Positions 46,071 through 55,049 of a stretch of 64,000 bases of DNA are shown here, in pieces (within the stretch, counting starts at the first letter, position 1; each line of letters starts with the position of its first letter). Below the pieces are notes generated by a model. It had not been told where the DNA came from and searched no databases. It saw only the letters and a list, made by a program, of their open reading frames with translations. Source of the stretch: Candidatus Phosphitivorax anaerolimi (GTDB lineage: Bacteria > Desulfobacterota > Desulfomonilia > UBA1062); contig MPOS01000034.1 of NCBI GenBank assembly GCA_001896555.1, positions 124,001-188,000 of the forward strand, written 5' to 3'. Position numbers and translations under genes: made by a program.

Positions 46071-46931
46071 CTACACCTCGCTCCTCTCGCTCTGCAGGCT
46101 CTCAAGGTAGAGCCGTGCCGCGGTCCTGGCCAGCTCCCTGACCCGCGCGATATAGGACTGGCGCTCGGTGGTGCTGATGGCATTGCGAGCATCCAGGAGA
46201 TTGAAGGTGTGGGAGCACTTGAGGCACATGTCGTACACGGGAAGGGCCAGGCCCTTTTCCGCCACCCGCCTGCCCTCCTCCTCGTAGAGGGTGAAGAGCT
46301 TGAGCAGGGTCGGGACATCGGCCAGCTCGAAGTTATAGGTGGACCACTGGCGCTCGCCTTCGTGGTGGACGTAGCCGTAGGATGTCGAGCCCTTCCACAT
46401 GATGTCGTAGACCGAGCTCTTGTTCTGGAGAAACATGGCGATCCGCTCCAGGCCGTAGGTGAGCTCGGCGCACACCGGGTCGAGGTCGTAGCCCCCCACC
46501 TGCTGAAAATAGGTGAACTGGGTGATCTCCATGCCGTCGAGCCAGACCTCCCAGCCCAGGCCCCAGGCGCCCAATGTCGGCGACTCCCAGTCGTCCTCGA
46601 CGAACCGGATATCGTGTTCCAGGGTGTCGATCCCGAGCTGGCGCAGCGAGTCCAGGTAGATCTCCTGCACGTCCATGGGCGCGGGCTTGAGGATCACCTG
46701 AAACTGGTAGTAGTGCTGGAGCCGGTTCGGGTTCTCTCCGTACCGGCCGTCGGTCGGCCTGCGTGAAGGCTCAACATACGCCACATTCCAGGGGTCGGGG
46801 CCCAAGGCCCTTAAGAACGTGTGGGGATTGAAGGTTCCCGCCCCCACCTCAAGATCGTAGGGCTGCCCGATGAGGCAGCCGTAACGAGACCAGTAATCCT
46901 GCAGATTTAGAATGAGTTCTTGGAAGTCCAT
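46071..46931 (-). CDS. glyQ: glycyl-tRNA synthetase alpha subunit
   Basis: A 286-residue class II catalytic chain: [72 protein letters not shown], and [27 protein letters not shown] 46931 follows AGGGGA; an in-frame upstream codon at 46949 would overlap recO. It charges tRNA-Gly with GlyS. Confidence 0.96.
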   Translation of the reverse strand: MDFQELILNLQDYWSRYGCLIGQPYDLEVGAGTFNPHTFLRALGPDPWNVAYVEPSRRPTDGRYGENPNRLQHYYQFQVILKPAPMDVQEIYLDSLRQLGIDTLEHDIRFVEDDWESPTLGAWGLGWEVWLDGMEITQFTYFQQVGGYDLDPVCAELTYGLERIAMFLQNKSSVYDIMWKGSTSYGYVHHEGERQWSTYNFELADVPTLLKLFTLYEEEGRRVAEKGLALPVYDMCLKCSHTFNLLDARNAISTTERQSYIARVRELARTAARLYLESLQSERSEV

Positions 46932-46945
46932 AATGGTCCCCTCTA

Positions 46946-47647
46946 TCACTGGTTCAGGTCAAAATCAAGCAGCTTCGCCAGGAAGGAAACGGTTTTAAGC
47001 CGTTTCTCTGACACCTTGTTGCACACGGCCAGGAGAAAGGAGGTAATCTCCCTTTTCAGGGATGCCTTGACCGAGAGTCTCTGCAGCACATCCCCATCGA
47101 GCCGGGAGGCATTGAGCAGAAATGTGGTTGCCTCCCGCGAGAGCATGTTGGCCGGTACCGTCCTTGAGACCCCGGCCTTGCCCGGTCGGGCCAGGTCGAT
47201 TCCGTAGCCGAGCGAAGAGAGGATGTTCATCAGGGCCACTGCCCACACCGAGAACCACTGGCGGTCGGGCTCCATGGCCTTGAGCGCGGAGCGCAGGTGA
47301 TCGTAGGTGGCCGGACTCGGGTCCATGGGACCCAGGTGCTCCTTGATGAGCTCCAGCAGGATCGAGGCGTGTGCCAGGAGCTCGAGGTCTTCCCTGATCC
47401 CCAGGTGGGCGTCGATGAGCTGGGCCGACTCGAGCCGGTGCAGGTCACCCTCCCTCTTGACAAAGACATCCAGGGACACCTCGCAGAATGGCTCCAGGGT
47501 GCCGGGAAAGCGCTTCTTGCTCCGTTTGGCGCCCTTGGCGATCGCGTGGACAATACCCCTTTCCTTTGTCAGGGCGCAGACGATCTTGTCCGATTCGAGA
47601 AAATCGATGCTGTGAAGGATGATGGCGTCTGTGGTGATCCTGTTCAT
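46946..47647 (-). CDS. recO: DNA repair protein RecO
   Basis: A 233-residue protein: N-terminal OB fold ([42 protein letters not shown]) and helical C-terminal part ([15 protein letters not shown]). It loads RecA with RecR in RecF-pathway repair. The four-Cys zinc site of many RecO proteins is not evident. Six bases after mgtE and 14 before glyQ. Confidence 0.9.
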   Translation of the reverse strand: MNRITTDAIILHSIDFLESDKIVCALTKERGIVHAIAKGAKRSKKRFPGTLEPFCEVSLDVFVKREGDLHRLESAQLIDAHLGIREDLELLAHASILLELIKEHLGPMDPSPATYDHLRSALKAMEPDRQWFSVWAVALMNILSSLGYGIDLARPGKAGVSRTVPANMLSREATTFLLNASRLDGDVLQRLSVKASLKREITSFLLAVCNKVSEKRLKTVSFLAKLLDFDLNQ

Positions 47648-47653
47648 GGTGCC

Positions 47654-48994
47654 TTAGAGAAGCAGCAGCCCCGCGATGCCCAGGTATGCCGCAACCCCCA
47701 GGATGTCCATGGTCGTGGTCACGAAGGGGCCCGAGGCGACGGCCGGATCTTTGTCGAACTTATAGAAGAGAATGGGCAGGAATGTGCCCATGAAGGATGC
47801 CAGAGACATGGAGATCGTAATGGCAAGCGCCACCACGATGGAGATCCGCAGCTCGTCGGGATAGAGGAGATAGGCGATCAGGCCGAGCATAACCCCGAAC
47901 ATGGCCCCCAGCAGAACGCCCACGCCCATCTGTTTGATCACGATGCTCCGGAAATTCGAGGAGGAGGACGCCCCGGTGGCGATGCCGCGCACGATCAGCG
48001 CAACGGCCTGTGCGGCCACGTTGCCCCCCATGCCGAGGATGATGGGCATGAAGGCGGCCAGGCCCACCACCTTGCTGATGGTGGTCTCGAACTCCCTGAT
48101 GAGGAAGGTGGCGAGCACTCCCCCCACCCAGCTTACGAAGAGCCAGGGGATCCGGGTGGAGGCGTTCCTGACCACGGACGAGCTCAGCAGGTCTTCTTCG
48201 GCGCCCGCGAGCATGAACATGTCTTCGGTGGCCTCTTCTTCCATGATGTCCACGATGTCGTCGACCGTGATCCGGCCCAGGAGAAGACCCTGCTCGTCCA
48301 CCACCGGCAGGACAACGGAGTCGTAGCGCTTGAAGAGGTTCGCCACCTGCTCCTGGTCCATGTCAACCGGCACGGTCAGGGGGTCGAGGTCCATAATCTG
48401 GGCCATGGTGGAATCCGGCTTGGAGAGGATGAGGTTCACCAGGGGCACGGTACCCACCAGAACACGCCGGTTGTCGACCACGTAGACCATGTGGATGTTG
48501 TTGATCTCTGTGTGGAGCCTGCGTATCTGGGCGATCACCTCGTCCACGGTGGCGTTGGGCTGCGCAGAGATCAGCTCCCGCTGCATGATACCGCCTGCCG
48601 TGTCCTCCGGATACTTGAGCAGGGACTTGATGTCGTAAGAATCCTCGGGGCTGAGCTCGGCGAGAACCCGCTCAGCGCGCTCGGCGTGCAGGTCGCCAAC
48701 CAGGTCGGCCGCATCGTCGGAGTCCATGTCCTGGACGATCCGCGCCAACTCCTTATCGGACATGCCGTCGATGATGTCTTCCCGGGACTCGGACGAAAGC
48801 TCGGCAATCACCTCGGACGCGGTGTCCACATCCAGGAGCACAAAGAACTTGCCTCTGGACTCCTCGTCGAGGGCCTCGATAAGCTCGGCGATCTCCACAG
48901 GCTTGAGATCATGGAGCATATCGATGATATGGAACTCCCAGCCCTTTTCGATATACTCTTGCAGAAGTTTTACGTCCGTTGCTTTTACCGGCAT
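47654..48994 (-). CDS. mgtE: magnesium transporter MgtE
   Basis: A 446-residue protein with the MgtE order: N-terminal superhelical domain (SDKELARIVQDMDSDDAADLVGDL), paired CBS domains (MVYVVDNRRVLVGTV; VLPVVDEQGLLLGRITVDDIVDIM) that sense Mg2+, and five membrane helices with PIILGMGGNVAAQAVALIVRG, the pore signature. It imports Mg2+ (or Co2+). It follows the RodZ-like gene by 46 bases. Confidence 0.95.
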   Translation of the reverse strand: MPVKATDVKLLQEYIEKGWEFHIIDMLHDLKPVEIAELIEALDEESRGKFFVLLDVDTASEVIAELSSESREDIIDGMSDKELARIVQDMDSDDAADLVGDLHAERAERVLAELSPEDSYDIKSLLKYPEDTAGGIMQRELISAQPNATVDEVIAQIRRLHTEINNIHMVYVVDNRRVLVGTVPLVNLILSKPDSTMAQIMDLDPLTVPVDMDQEQVANLFKRYDSVVLPVVDEQGLLLGRITVDDIVDIMEEEATEDMFMLAGAEEDLLSSSVVRNASTRIPWLFVSWVGGVLATFLIREFETTISKVVGLAAFMPIILGMGGNVAAQAVALIVRGIATGASSSSNFRSIVIKQMGVGVLLGAMFGVMLGLIAYLLYPDELRISIVVALAITISMSLASFMGTFLPILFYKFDKDPAVASGPFVTTTMDILGVAAYLGIAGLLLL

Positions 48995-49040
48995 ACCAAT
49001 CCCTCACGAGGAATGCGGCGAGCGCTCTGTCGGGATACTC

Positions 49041-49511
49041 CTAGGAATCAGCTGGAATCGTTTCCGGGATATCCCCCGAAACCGCAAGTGCATACGCACC
49101 TGCCGACTCTTGCTGTGCAGGGCCCCTGCAGGTTTTCATGGAAAAACCGAAAATCACGATCAGCAGGAAGATGGCTACGAAGATGATCACGATCCGCTGA
49201 AGGGTAAAGCTCTCGACCCGGGTGTTTTTCATGAACCTGCTGCGGATTTCCTCCTTCTTTCCATGGGCTGCCAACGTTTCGTCCATATGACTGACGAGCT
49301 CTTCCTCGTTCATGTCGAATTCCTTGCTGATAACCTGGAGAAATCCGCGCAGAAAGGCTCTGGGAGGGAGTACGTCCACCTGGTCCTCTTCGAGAAATTT
49401 CAGGGTCTGGGCGGGTATTTTGGTTCTCTGCTCGATTTCCTTCAGAGAAATCCCGCGATCCTCCCTTTCTTTCTTGAAATACTGTCCCAGTGTGAGCTTT
49501 TCTTCCGACAT
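49041..49511 (-). CDS. RodZ-like helix-turn-helix membrane protein
   Basis: A 156-residue protein with an N-terminal HTH_25 domain (LGQYFKKEREDRGISLKEIEQRTKIPAQTLKFLEED) and one membrane helix (about residues 107-124, IVIIFVAIFLLIVIFGF). The periplasmic domain of full-length RodZ is reduced to about 30 residues. RodZ links MreB filaments to the membrane; a truncated form may be regulatory. ATG 49511 follows GAGGGG. First gene of the mgtE-recO-glyQS set. Confidence 0.75.
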   Translation of the reverse strand: MSEEKLTLGQYFKKEREDRGISLKEIEQRTKIPAQTLKFLEEDQVDVLPPRAFLRGFLQVISKEFDMNEEELVSHMDETLAAHGKKEEIRSRFMKNTRVESFTLQRIVIIFVAIFLLIVIFGFSMKTCRGPAQQESAGAYALAVSGDIPETIPADS

Positions 49512-49849
49512 AGCCACCCCCTCGCGTTCTCATTCCCTTAGCATGACAATCCCCATGAGGCAAGAATTATGACCTTCCATCGCAATAGCTACAGTCTTTA
49601 TGGATGGCGAAAAAATGGCAAGCGCCCGGGAAAAAGCCTTTCGAAAAATGGGGCAGGTGCCACAGTGTTTTTAGCATAAGGATTGCGGAGGAAATCAGAG
49701 CGGGCCTTCGGAATGCAGGAATGGGAAATCAATCTTCAAGGAATAGTTCGGGAACGATGGTCCGTCAAGGGCTTCCGCTAAATCTCCCGTGAATAAGAGT
49801 GTGAGGATGAACGGAAAATATCGGCCCCTTAAGACAGGCTTGGGAAAGT
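49512..49849. other. intergenic region between the RodZ-like gene and tRNA-Leu
   Basis: No gene is supported; one small plus-strand frame (49604-49792) lacks family features. It should include the promoter of the rodZ-mgtE-recO-glyQS set. Confidence 0.35.
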
Positions 49850-49936
49850 TGGTGCCGGAGAAGGGACTTGAACCCCCACGAGCTTGCGCTCATCGGATTT
49901 TGAGTCCGACGCGTCTACCACTTCCACCACTCCGGC
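49850..49936 (-). tRNA. tRNA-Leu (anticodon CAA)
   Basis: Acceptor arms GCCGGAG and CTCCGGC pair exactly; the anticodon stem-loop TCGGA-CTCAAAA-TCCGA gives anticodon CAA. A long variable arm (GAGCGCAAGCTC) marks a class II tRNA, the T loop is GTTCAAGTC and CCA is encoded (49850-49852). It reads UUG codons. Confidence 0.97.
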
Positions 49937-49987
49937 AGTGTTTTTTCAATATCAGAGCTCTCCATGCTTTGCAAGTATTGCATGAGG

Positions 49988-51130
49988 TCATGGAGCACAG
50001 GTGGAAATGAAGCATCCTCCTGATGGAGGCGTGGAAGAATCGCTCTTCACGGCCGCGTCCGGCTCGGGATAGACCTTGAAACGCCCCAGAGACTGGGCTG
50101 AGAAGACCACCATTCCATCCTCAAACCGTGCATCTTCGATTGTAACCCATTGTTTCCCGCCCTCGTCAAAATACTCCACAACGGGATTGCCTGGTCCGTC
50201 ATAGATCACCCTCACCTCTGCAGGCTCTGAAAGGACGAACCCGAAGGGGGCTATGGCAAATTCCACGAGGTGGGTGGTGTCGATGAACACGATGCTGGAG
50301 CCGTTTATGCCGGTGGTGCACTGTCCGATGCCGATGGGGAACCCTTCTTCCGTAGCCTGGGAAGACAGCTCGATGGTCACCCCGAGCTCACGGTCCTCGA
50401 ACAGCAGATTCCCGCCGCCGACATACTCGGCGGAGAGGGTGAGAACGTCAAGGGCCGAAACCCGCAGCAGATGGACCATATCACCTGAGGCGTCCGCCAC
50501 CAGATAGAGATACACCCCCGCCTCCGGGCAGGAAAGATATCCGTTTTCGATAACCGCGGTATTTTCGGTGAGGGGGAGAAAGCAGGTCCCGCTCGGATAG
50601 AGGGAGAACAGATCCACCTGCCGGCCCACCTCGGCGATGACATCCCAGACCTCGTAGCCTGCCAGACCTGAACTTACCAGGGTGTCGAGCAGGTCGGTGA
50701 CCACAGAGCCGGCAATACCCCCCGGGCTTGCTGACGAGAAATCGAGAACATTGTATTGGGATGTTCCCGGATTGCCGCCTGCCTCGCCGTTATTGCCGGT
50801 GAGCCCGTCCCCGCCCTGATCCTGCGAAAGGTCAACGATCACCTCGCTTGAGAAGGAGCTTTCATTGCCTGCATGGTCATAGGCGGTGACGGCGATATAG
50901 TAGACCTGCCCTTCGAGAAAACCGCTGACGGTCACATGGTTTGTGTATCCGACGTCGAGTACGTACTGGTAGCTTCTCGATTCGGTTCCATAATACACCC
51001 GGTAGCCGCGCAGATCACTCTCCGTGTTGTGATTCCAGGAGATAGCCAGGGTCGCTGCGCAAAGAATCCCCGGGATACAGAAGAGATACAGCACCAGTAT
51101 GGTAATTAACGCCCCGATAGGCCTTCTCAT
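49988..51130 (-). CDS. secreted fibronectin type III domain protein
   Basis: A 380-residue exported protein. A Sec signal (RRPIGALITILVLYLFCIPGILCAA) leads to one FN3 domain (LAISWNHNTESDLRGYRVYYG ... YIAVTAYDHAGNES), a Gly/Asn-rich linker, and a large beta-rich C-terminal part of unknown fold. The last residues GGCFISTCAP look like a cut form of the CFIATAAYG-type C-terminal sorting/anchor tail common in this phylum. ATG 51130 starts the signal but has no clear ribosome site; upstream in-frame starts reach 51226. Confidence 0.7.
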   Translation of the reverse strand: MRRPIGALITILVLYLFCIPGILCAATLAISWNHNTESDLRGYRVYYGTESRSYQYVLDVGYTNHVTVSGFLEGQVYYIAVTAYDHAGNESSFSSEVIVDLSQDQGGDGLTGNNGEAGGNPGTSQYNVLDFSSASPGGIAGSVVTDLLDTLVSSGLAGYEVWDVIAEVGRQVDLFSLYPSGTCFLPLTENTAVIENGYLSCPEAGVYLYLVADASGDMVHLLRVSALDVLTLSAEYVGGGNLLFEDRELGVTIELSSQATEEGFPIGIGQCTTGINGSSIVFIDTTHLVEFAIAPFGFVLSEPAEVRVIYDGPGNPVVEYFDEGGKQWVTIEDARFEDGMVVFSAQSLGRFKVYPEPDAAVKSDSSTPPSGGCFISTCAP

Positions 51131-51316
51131 TATAAAATCAGCACAACAGCGTAAGTTTTTTCCCTTGTGCTGGAAAATTCGCATTCTGTCAAGTGATAAA
51201 TGGTTATTTTGGATATCGTGTGTCATATTTCCTGCTGTTTCGGAAAACAGACAGAAAATAATGAATCCGGCTCACCGAAGCGATCGGGGAAAAATTCCGG
51301 AAAAAGATGCGGGAAT

Positions 51317-51342
51317 GCCGTGCAGGGACATCCCTGCACGGC
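51317..51342 (-). terminator. 12-base perfect stem-loop after the FGGY kinase gene
   Basis: GCCGTGCAGGGA and its complement are separated by CA, about 15 bases past the kinase stop codon. T-rich bases appear only some distance beyond on the minus strand, so termination strength is uncertain. Confidence 0.45.
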
Positions 51343-51356
51343 GCAGGGGCTTTTTG

Positions 51357-52916
51357 TTATTCCTCCGCCGGATACCCGATGATCTCTGCAATCCTGCGGT
51401 TCAGCGGCTCGATGGTTGTGTAGGTCTTCAGGTACACATCGTGGTACAGGTCGCTGTAGATTCTGCAGTTGGGCTCGTGCGGCTCGAAGGTCCTGCCCTT
51501 CTTCACCATGGCCTTGACCGCGTCTTCGAAGTTCGCGTGCATCCCGGTGGCGACGGCCGCGTCGATGGCGGCTCCTAAGGCCGAGATTTCCGAGGTGGCC
51601 ATGCGCGACACCGGAAGGTTGAACATGTCGGCCGCCACCTGAACCGCTACGTCGCTCTTGGAGCCGCCTCCGCCGACCCTGATTTCGCGGAAGGGGATCC
51701 CGGTCTTGCGCTGGACGATCTCCGAAAGCCTCCTCAGCTCGTAGCCGATCCCCTCGAGGATGGCGCGGTAGATGTGAGCGCGGGTGTGCACGTCGCTGAA
51801 GCCGATGATGGAGCCCTTGGCATATTTGTTGTAGACCATGGGAGACCAATAGGGCTGGAGCATGAGCCCCATGGACCCCGCGGGAATGTTCCTCACCACT
51901 TCATCGAAGATCACCTCAGGCGCTATACCGCGCTTCTGGGCCTCGAGGGCCTCCCGGTGTCCGAACTCCTGTTTGAACCAGGTGACCATCCAGAAGCCAC
52001 GGAATATGAACATCTCGATGTCCCAGGTGTTGGGGATGGCCGCGGGCCAGGTGAAGAACTTCATGTCTTTTTCCTTGATGTACTTCCGGGTCATGACATG
52101 CATTGCCGTGGCGGTTCCAAAACTGATCTCCGCGATATGCGGATCGAGCGCGCCCGCTCCCAGGAGCTCGCTCTGTTTGTCGCCTGCGCCCACCACCACG
52201 GGCAGCCCTTCCGGCAGACCGGTCTCCTGCGCAGCCTGCCTGGTGACATGCCCCAGGACCTCGTCCGGAGAAAACAGCTTGACGCACTGGTCCTGGGTGA
52301 TACCCAGCGGGCTGTAGGCAATGCCGAAGGGATACCATTTCAGGTTCTTATAGTCGAAGGGCCAGATCCCGGTGACCATGCCGGTGGAGTCGTGAAACTC
52401 GCCGGTGAGCTTCCTGACAAAGAACCCGGACGCCTGGACGAACTTGTGCGTCTTCTCATAAATCCAGGGCTCGTTCTGCTGGATCCACAGAAACTTGGAG
52501 TGCTTCTGCGCATACCGGATCGCGTCGAGCAGACCGGCTGCGCCGAAGAGCGCCTTGCCGGCAAGACCCAGAGGAGGGATGCGGGAAACCACGCGCTGGT
52601 CGAGCCAGATAATGGCCGGCCTCAGGGCGTTGCCTTCTTTGTCCATGGGGATCACGGTATTGCGCTGGGTGGTTATGCCCACACCGGCGATCGCACCAGG
52701 ATCGATGGAGACCTTGGCCAAGAGCCCTTTGGTGACTTGGCAGAATTTCGACCAGTAGTCTTCCGTGCGCTGCTCCGCCCACCCGGGCTGTAACGAGAAA
52801 TAGGGGTCGTACTGGGCCTGCTCTATTGCCAGCTCATTCCCCTGGACATCGAAGAGCACCGCCCGGATGCTCTGTGTGCCTGAGTCAACCGCCAGGACAT
52901 ATTCTTTCTCTGCCAT
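51357..52916 (-). CDS. FGGY-family carbohydrate kinase
   Basis: A 519-residue kinase. N-terminal ATPase fold VLAVDSGTQSIRAVLFD, GVGITTQRNTVIPMD, IIWLDQR, and C-terminal VVVGAGDKQSELLGAGAL and REIRVGGGGSKSDVAVQVAADMFNLPV. FGGY enzymes phosphorylate sugars or polyols such as xylulose, glycerol or erythritol; the substrate cannot be told. AGGAGG precedes the start. It follows the crotonase gene by 142 bases on the same strand. Confidence 0.88.
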   Translation of the reverse strand: MAEKEYVLAVDSGTQSIRAVLFDVQGNELAIEQAQYDPYFSLQPGWAEQRTEDYWSKFCQVTKGLLAKVSIDPGAIAGVGITTQRNTVIPMDKEGNALRPAIIWLDQRVVSRIPPLGLAGKALFGAAGLLDAIRYAQKHSKFLWIQQNEPWIYEKTHKFVQASGFFVRKLTGEFHDSTGMVTGIWPFDYKNLKWYPFGIAYSPLGITQDQCVKLFSPDEVLGHVTRQAAQETGLPEGLPVVVGAGDKQSELLGAGALDPHIAEISFGTATAMHVMTRKYIKEKDMKFFTWPAAIPNTWDIEMFIFRGFWMVTWFKQEFGHREALEAQKRGIAPEVIFDEVVRNIPAGSMGLMLQPYWSPMVYNKYAKGSIIGFSDVHTRAHIYRAILEGIGYELRRLSEIVQRKTGIPFREIRVGGGGSKSDVAVQVAADMFNLPVSRMATSEISALGAAIDAAVATGMHANFEDAVKAMVKKGRTFEPHEPNCRIYSDLYHDVYLKTYTTIEPLNRRIAEIIGYPAEE

Positions 52917-53058
52917 GGTCCCTCCTCACATTGAACTCTTATTGTAATATTTTCATACCATGTTTCTGATCGTTTCACAAAGGACAGAACGAGGCGGCCA
53001 TGTTGGCCGGCCTGCAAAATCCACCTCACCCTGATCCCCGGGCAGAACAATGACCGGG

Positions 53059-53778
53059 TCAGCTCGCCGCCGAGATCTTTCCGGCCTCGATAACCGGCGG
53101 GTCCTCTTCGTCCATGATCCGGATGATGTCGGCATTCATCCGGTCTTTCTGGGCCTTGTAATAGGCGCGGTTCTTGTTTAGCCCTTTGGCGAAGGCCAGG
53201 ACTTCGGGCATGAGATCGTCCATGGGCAGCGCCTTCCTGACGATATGGTGCTCCTGGCACTCCAGGCCGGTGAGCCGTGTGCCCAGATAGAAGAGATCGT
53301 CGAGGATGTAGCGGGGCATCGCCTTTTTCACTATGGCTACCATTCCGGGCCAGAAAGGTATGCCGATATCCACCTCGGGAAAGCAGAAGAAGCCCCTGTC
53401 GGAGCGCATGAAACGGAAGTCGAAGCAGCAGCACATGATGGCGCCCCCGGCAAAGGCGTGTCCTGTGATTGCCGCGATGGTGGGCATGGGATACATGAGG
53501 ATCCTTCTGAGCAGGCTGTTGAAGGCGCGGCAGAAGCGCACAACCGCCTCTCTGTCTCCCGCCCGGTAGATGGGTTCGAGCCAGGCGAGGTCGATGCCGT
53601 TGCAGAAGATCTTCTCGTGGGCAGATTTCACTACCAGGGCATTTGCCGCGGTGGTATTCTCTATTTCATCGAGAATGCCGAGGAATTCGCCGAGAAAGTC
53701 GAGATTGAACCGGTTTTCGCCGCTGTTCATGGTAACGACCGCAACACTGCCGTCAAGGGTGTACTCTATCATGGACAT
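53059..53778 (-). CDS. crotonase-fold enoyl-CoA hydratase/isomerase
   Basis: A 239-residue protein of the crotonase superfamily. Oxyanion-hole segments are FCNGIDLAW and GHAFAGGAIMCCCFDFRFM; FCFPEVDIGIPFWPG holds the usual single catalytic acid region, closer to delta3-delta2-enoyl-CoA isomerases than to two-Glu hydratases. It would act in beta-oxidation of fatty or aromatic-derived acids. GGAGGAG ribosome site. Confidence 0.82.
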   Translation of the reverse strand: MSMIEYTLDGSVAVVTMNSGENRFNLDFLGEFLGILDEIENTTAANALVVKSAHEKIFCNGIDLAWLEPIYRAGDREAVVRFCRAFNSLLRRILMYPMPTIAAITGHAFAGGAIMCCCFDFRFMRSDRGFFCFPEVDIGIPFWPGMVAIVKKAMPRYILDDLFYLGTRLTGLECQEHHIVRKALPMDDLMPEVLAFAKGLNKNRAYYKAQKDRMNADIIRIMDEEDPPVIEAGKISAAS

Positions 53779-53986
53779 GATCCGAATCTCCTCCCTGCTC
53801 TGGCTTGCAGGGTATTATACCGGTATCACCGGGAATATCCAAGAGTTATTGTCCGTCACGAATAGCGTCTTCAGTAAAATCTGCCGGCAGCACGCCATAT
53901 TCTCCGCCAGAAAGATATTCTTTTTGTGTTTCTGATGCCTATCTGTTATTCTTATATGAATGTCCCCCACAGCAGGAGGTCTGATT

Positions 53987-54418
53987 ATGAACACACCGGT
54001 AAAACAAGGAGACACCGTAAAGGTACATTACACGGGCCGTTTCGAAGACGGGGTTATCTTCGATTCTTCCGTCGGTGCCGAACCTCTCGAATTCACGCTC
54101 GGTTCTCATGAGGTGATCCCCGGCTTCGAGGAAGCCGCCGAAGGTATGGTCATCGGCGAGTCGAAGACGGTTTCCATCAAGCCCGAACAGGCATACGGCT
54201 CATATAACGAAAACCTCGTGGTAGATATGCCCAAGGAGTATTTCCCTGAAGACATCAAGCCCGAGATCGGCATGAGACTGATCATTGTCGACAACAACGG
54301 CGAGGAGCTTCCGGTGGTGGTAAGCGAGGTCCGTGATGACTCCGTTCGCCTGGATGCCAATCATCCCCTTGCCGGGAAAACCCTTGTCTTTGATATCGAG
54401 ATTGTCGATATCGCCTGA
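53987..54418 (+). CDS. FKBP-type peptidyl-prolyl isomerase, SlyD-like
   Basis: A 143-residue SlyD-type isomerase: VKVHYTGRFEDGVIFDSS, LGSHEVIPGFEEAAEGM flanking an inserted IF domain (about residues 70-120), and a closing strand HPLAGKTLVFDIEIVDI. It lacks the metal-binding His-rich tail of E. coli SlyD. It assists cytoplasmic folding. ATG 53987 follows GGAGG. Confidence 0.92.
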   Translation: MNTPVKQGDTVKVHYTGRFEDGVIFDSSVGAEPLEFTLGSHEVIPGFEEAAEGMVIGESKTVSIKPEQAYGSYNENLVVDMPKEYFPEDIKPEIGMRLIIVDNNGEELPVVVSEVRDDSVRLDANHPLAGKTLVFDIEIVDIA

Positions 54419-55049
54419 TTCCTGACTTTTCCGATCCTCAGGCAGTATCTGCGCTGCTGCTTCAGACAACCGTCTGCAGGGCCGGAAACCGGTATATCCC
54501 AAGCATTCCTGCTTCTCGGCCGGTTGACCGCTCAGAGGCTTTTGGATGTGGAGGACAAGCCCTTCCCTCCGTGCCCGGTCCATGAAGTGCCGTGCGGGCA
54601 TCTCATAAGATGCCTCTTCGCCGGTTTCCGGCCTGTCCGCTGCATGGTGAGCAGGGAAGCGGCCGGTGCGCAATATGCCTGAATCCCCGCTTCGCTGCAC
54701 AGATACGATTCACTGTAAACACCCGTAAGAGTACCGCATCGGGCCGGGTATGCGAAAGAGCGGTGCATGGTATATCGAGGATAACGCAGCGACCATAAAT
54801 GCGCATTACCTGCAAAGAACCCGTGATTGAAGGAGCGGCTTCGCTATCAGAAGCAATCATTAAAGGGTTCCTTACCGGGCCCTCCTCCCTTCGTCTTTGG
54901 AGATGTTCCTGCCCCTCAGAACAGGACCGTTACTTTCCATCAACTGTTTGACTATTCCTTTCATATGAGGTTAGTTTATCGTGAACGAAAGATGAAAGGA
55001 CTATCCTGAAAAAGGCCTGTCTTTGCCGCCCTTTTTCTCCACAGGACAG
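54419..55049. other. 630-base intergenic region, no gene seen
   Basis: Open frames on both strands show no family features or good ribosome sites. Near the right edge a TTGACT at about 54949 with an AT-rich stretch 17-18 bases on could be the promoter of the radical SAM gene at 55050. Confidence 0.35.

Noticed and set aside
47297-49186. 629-residue plus-strand frame rich in His, Asp and Gly
   Set aside because: Antisense to mgtE and recO. Its composition is the mirror of their codons, and it has no domain.
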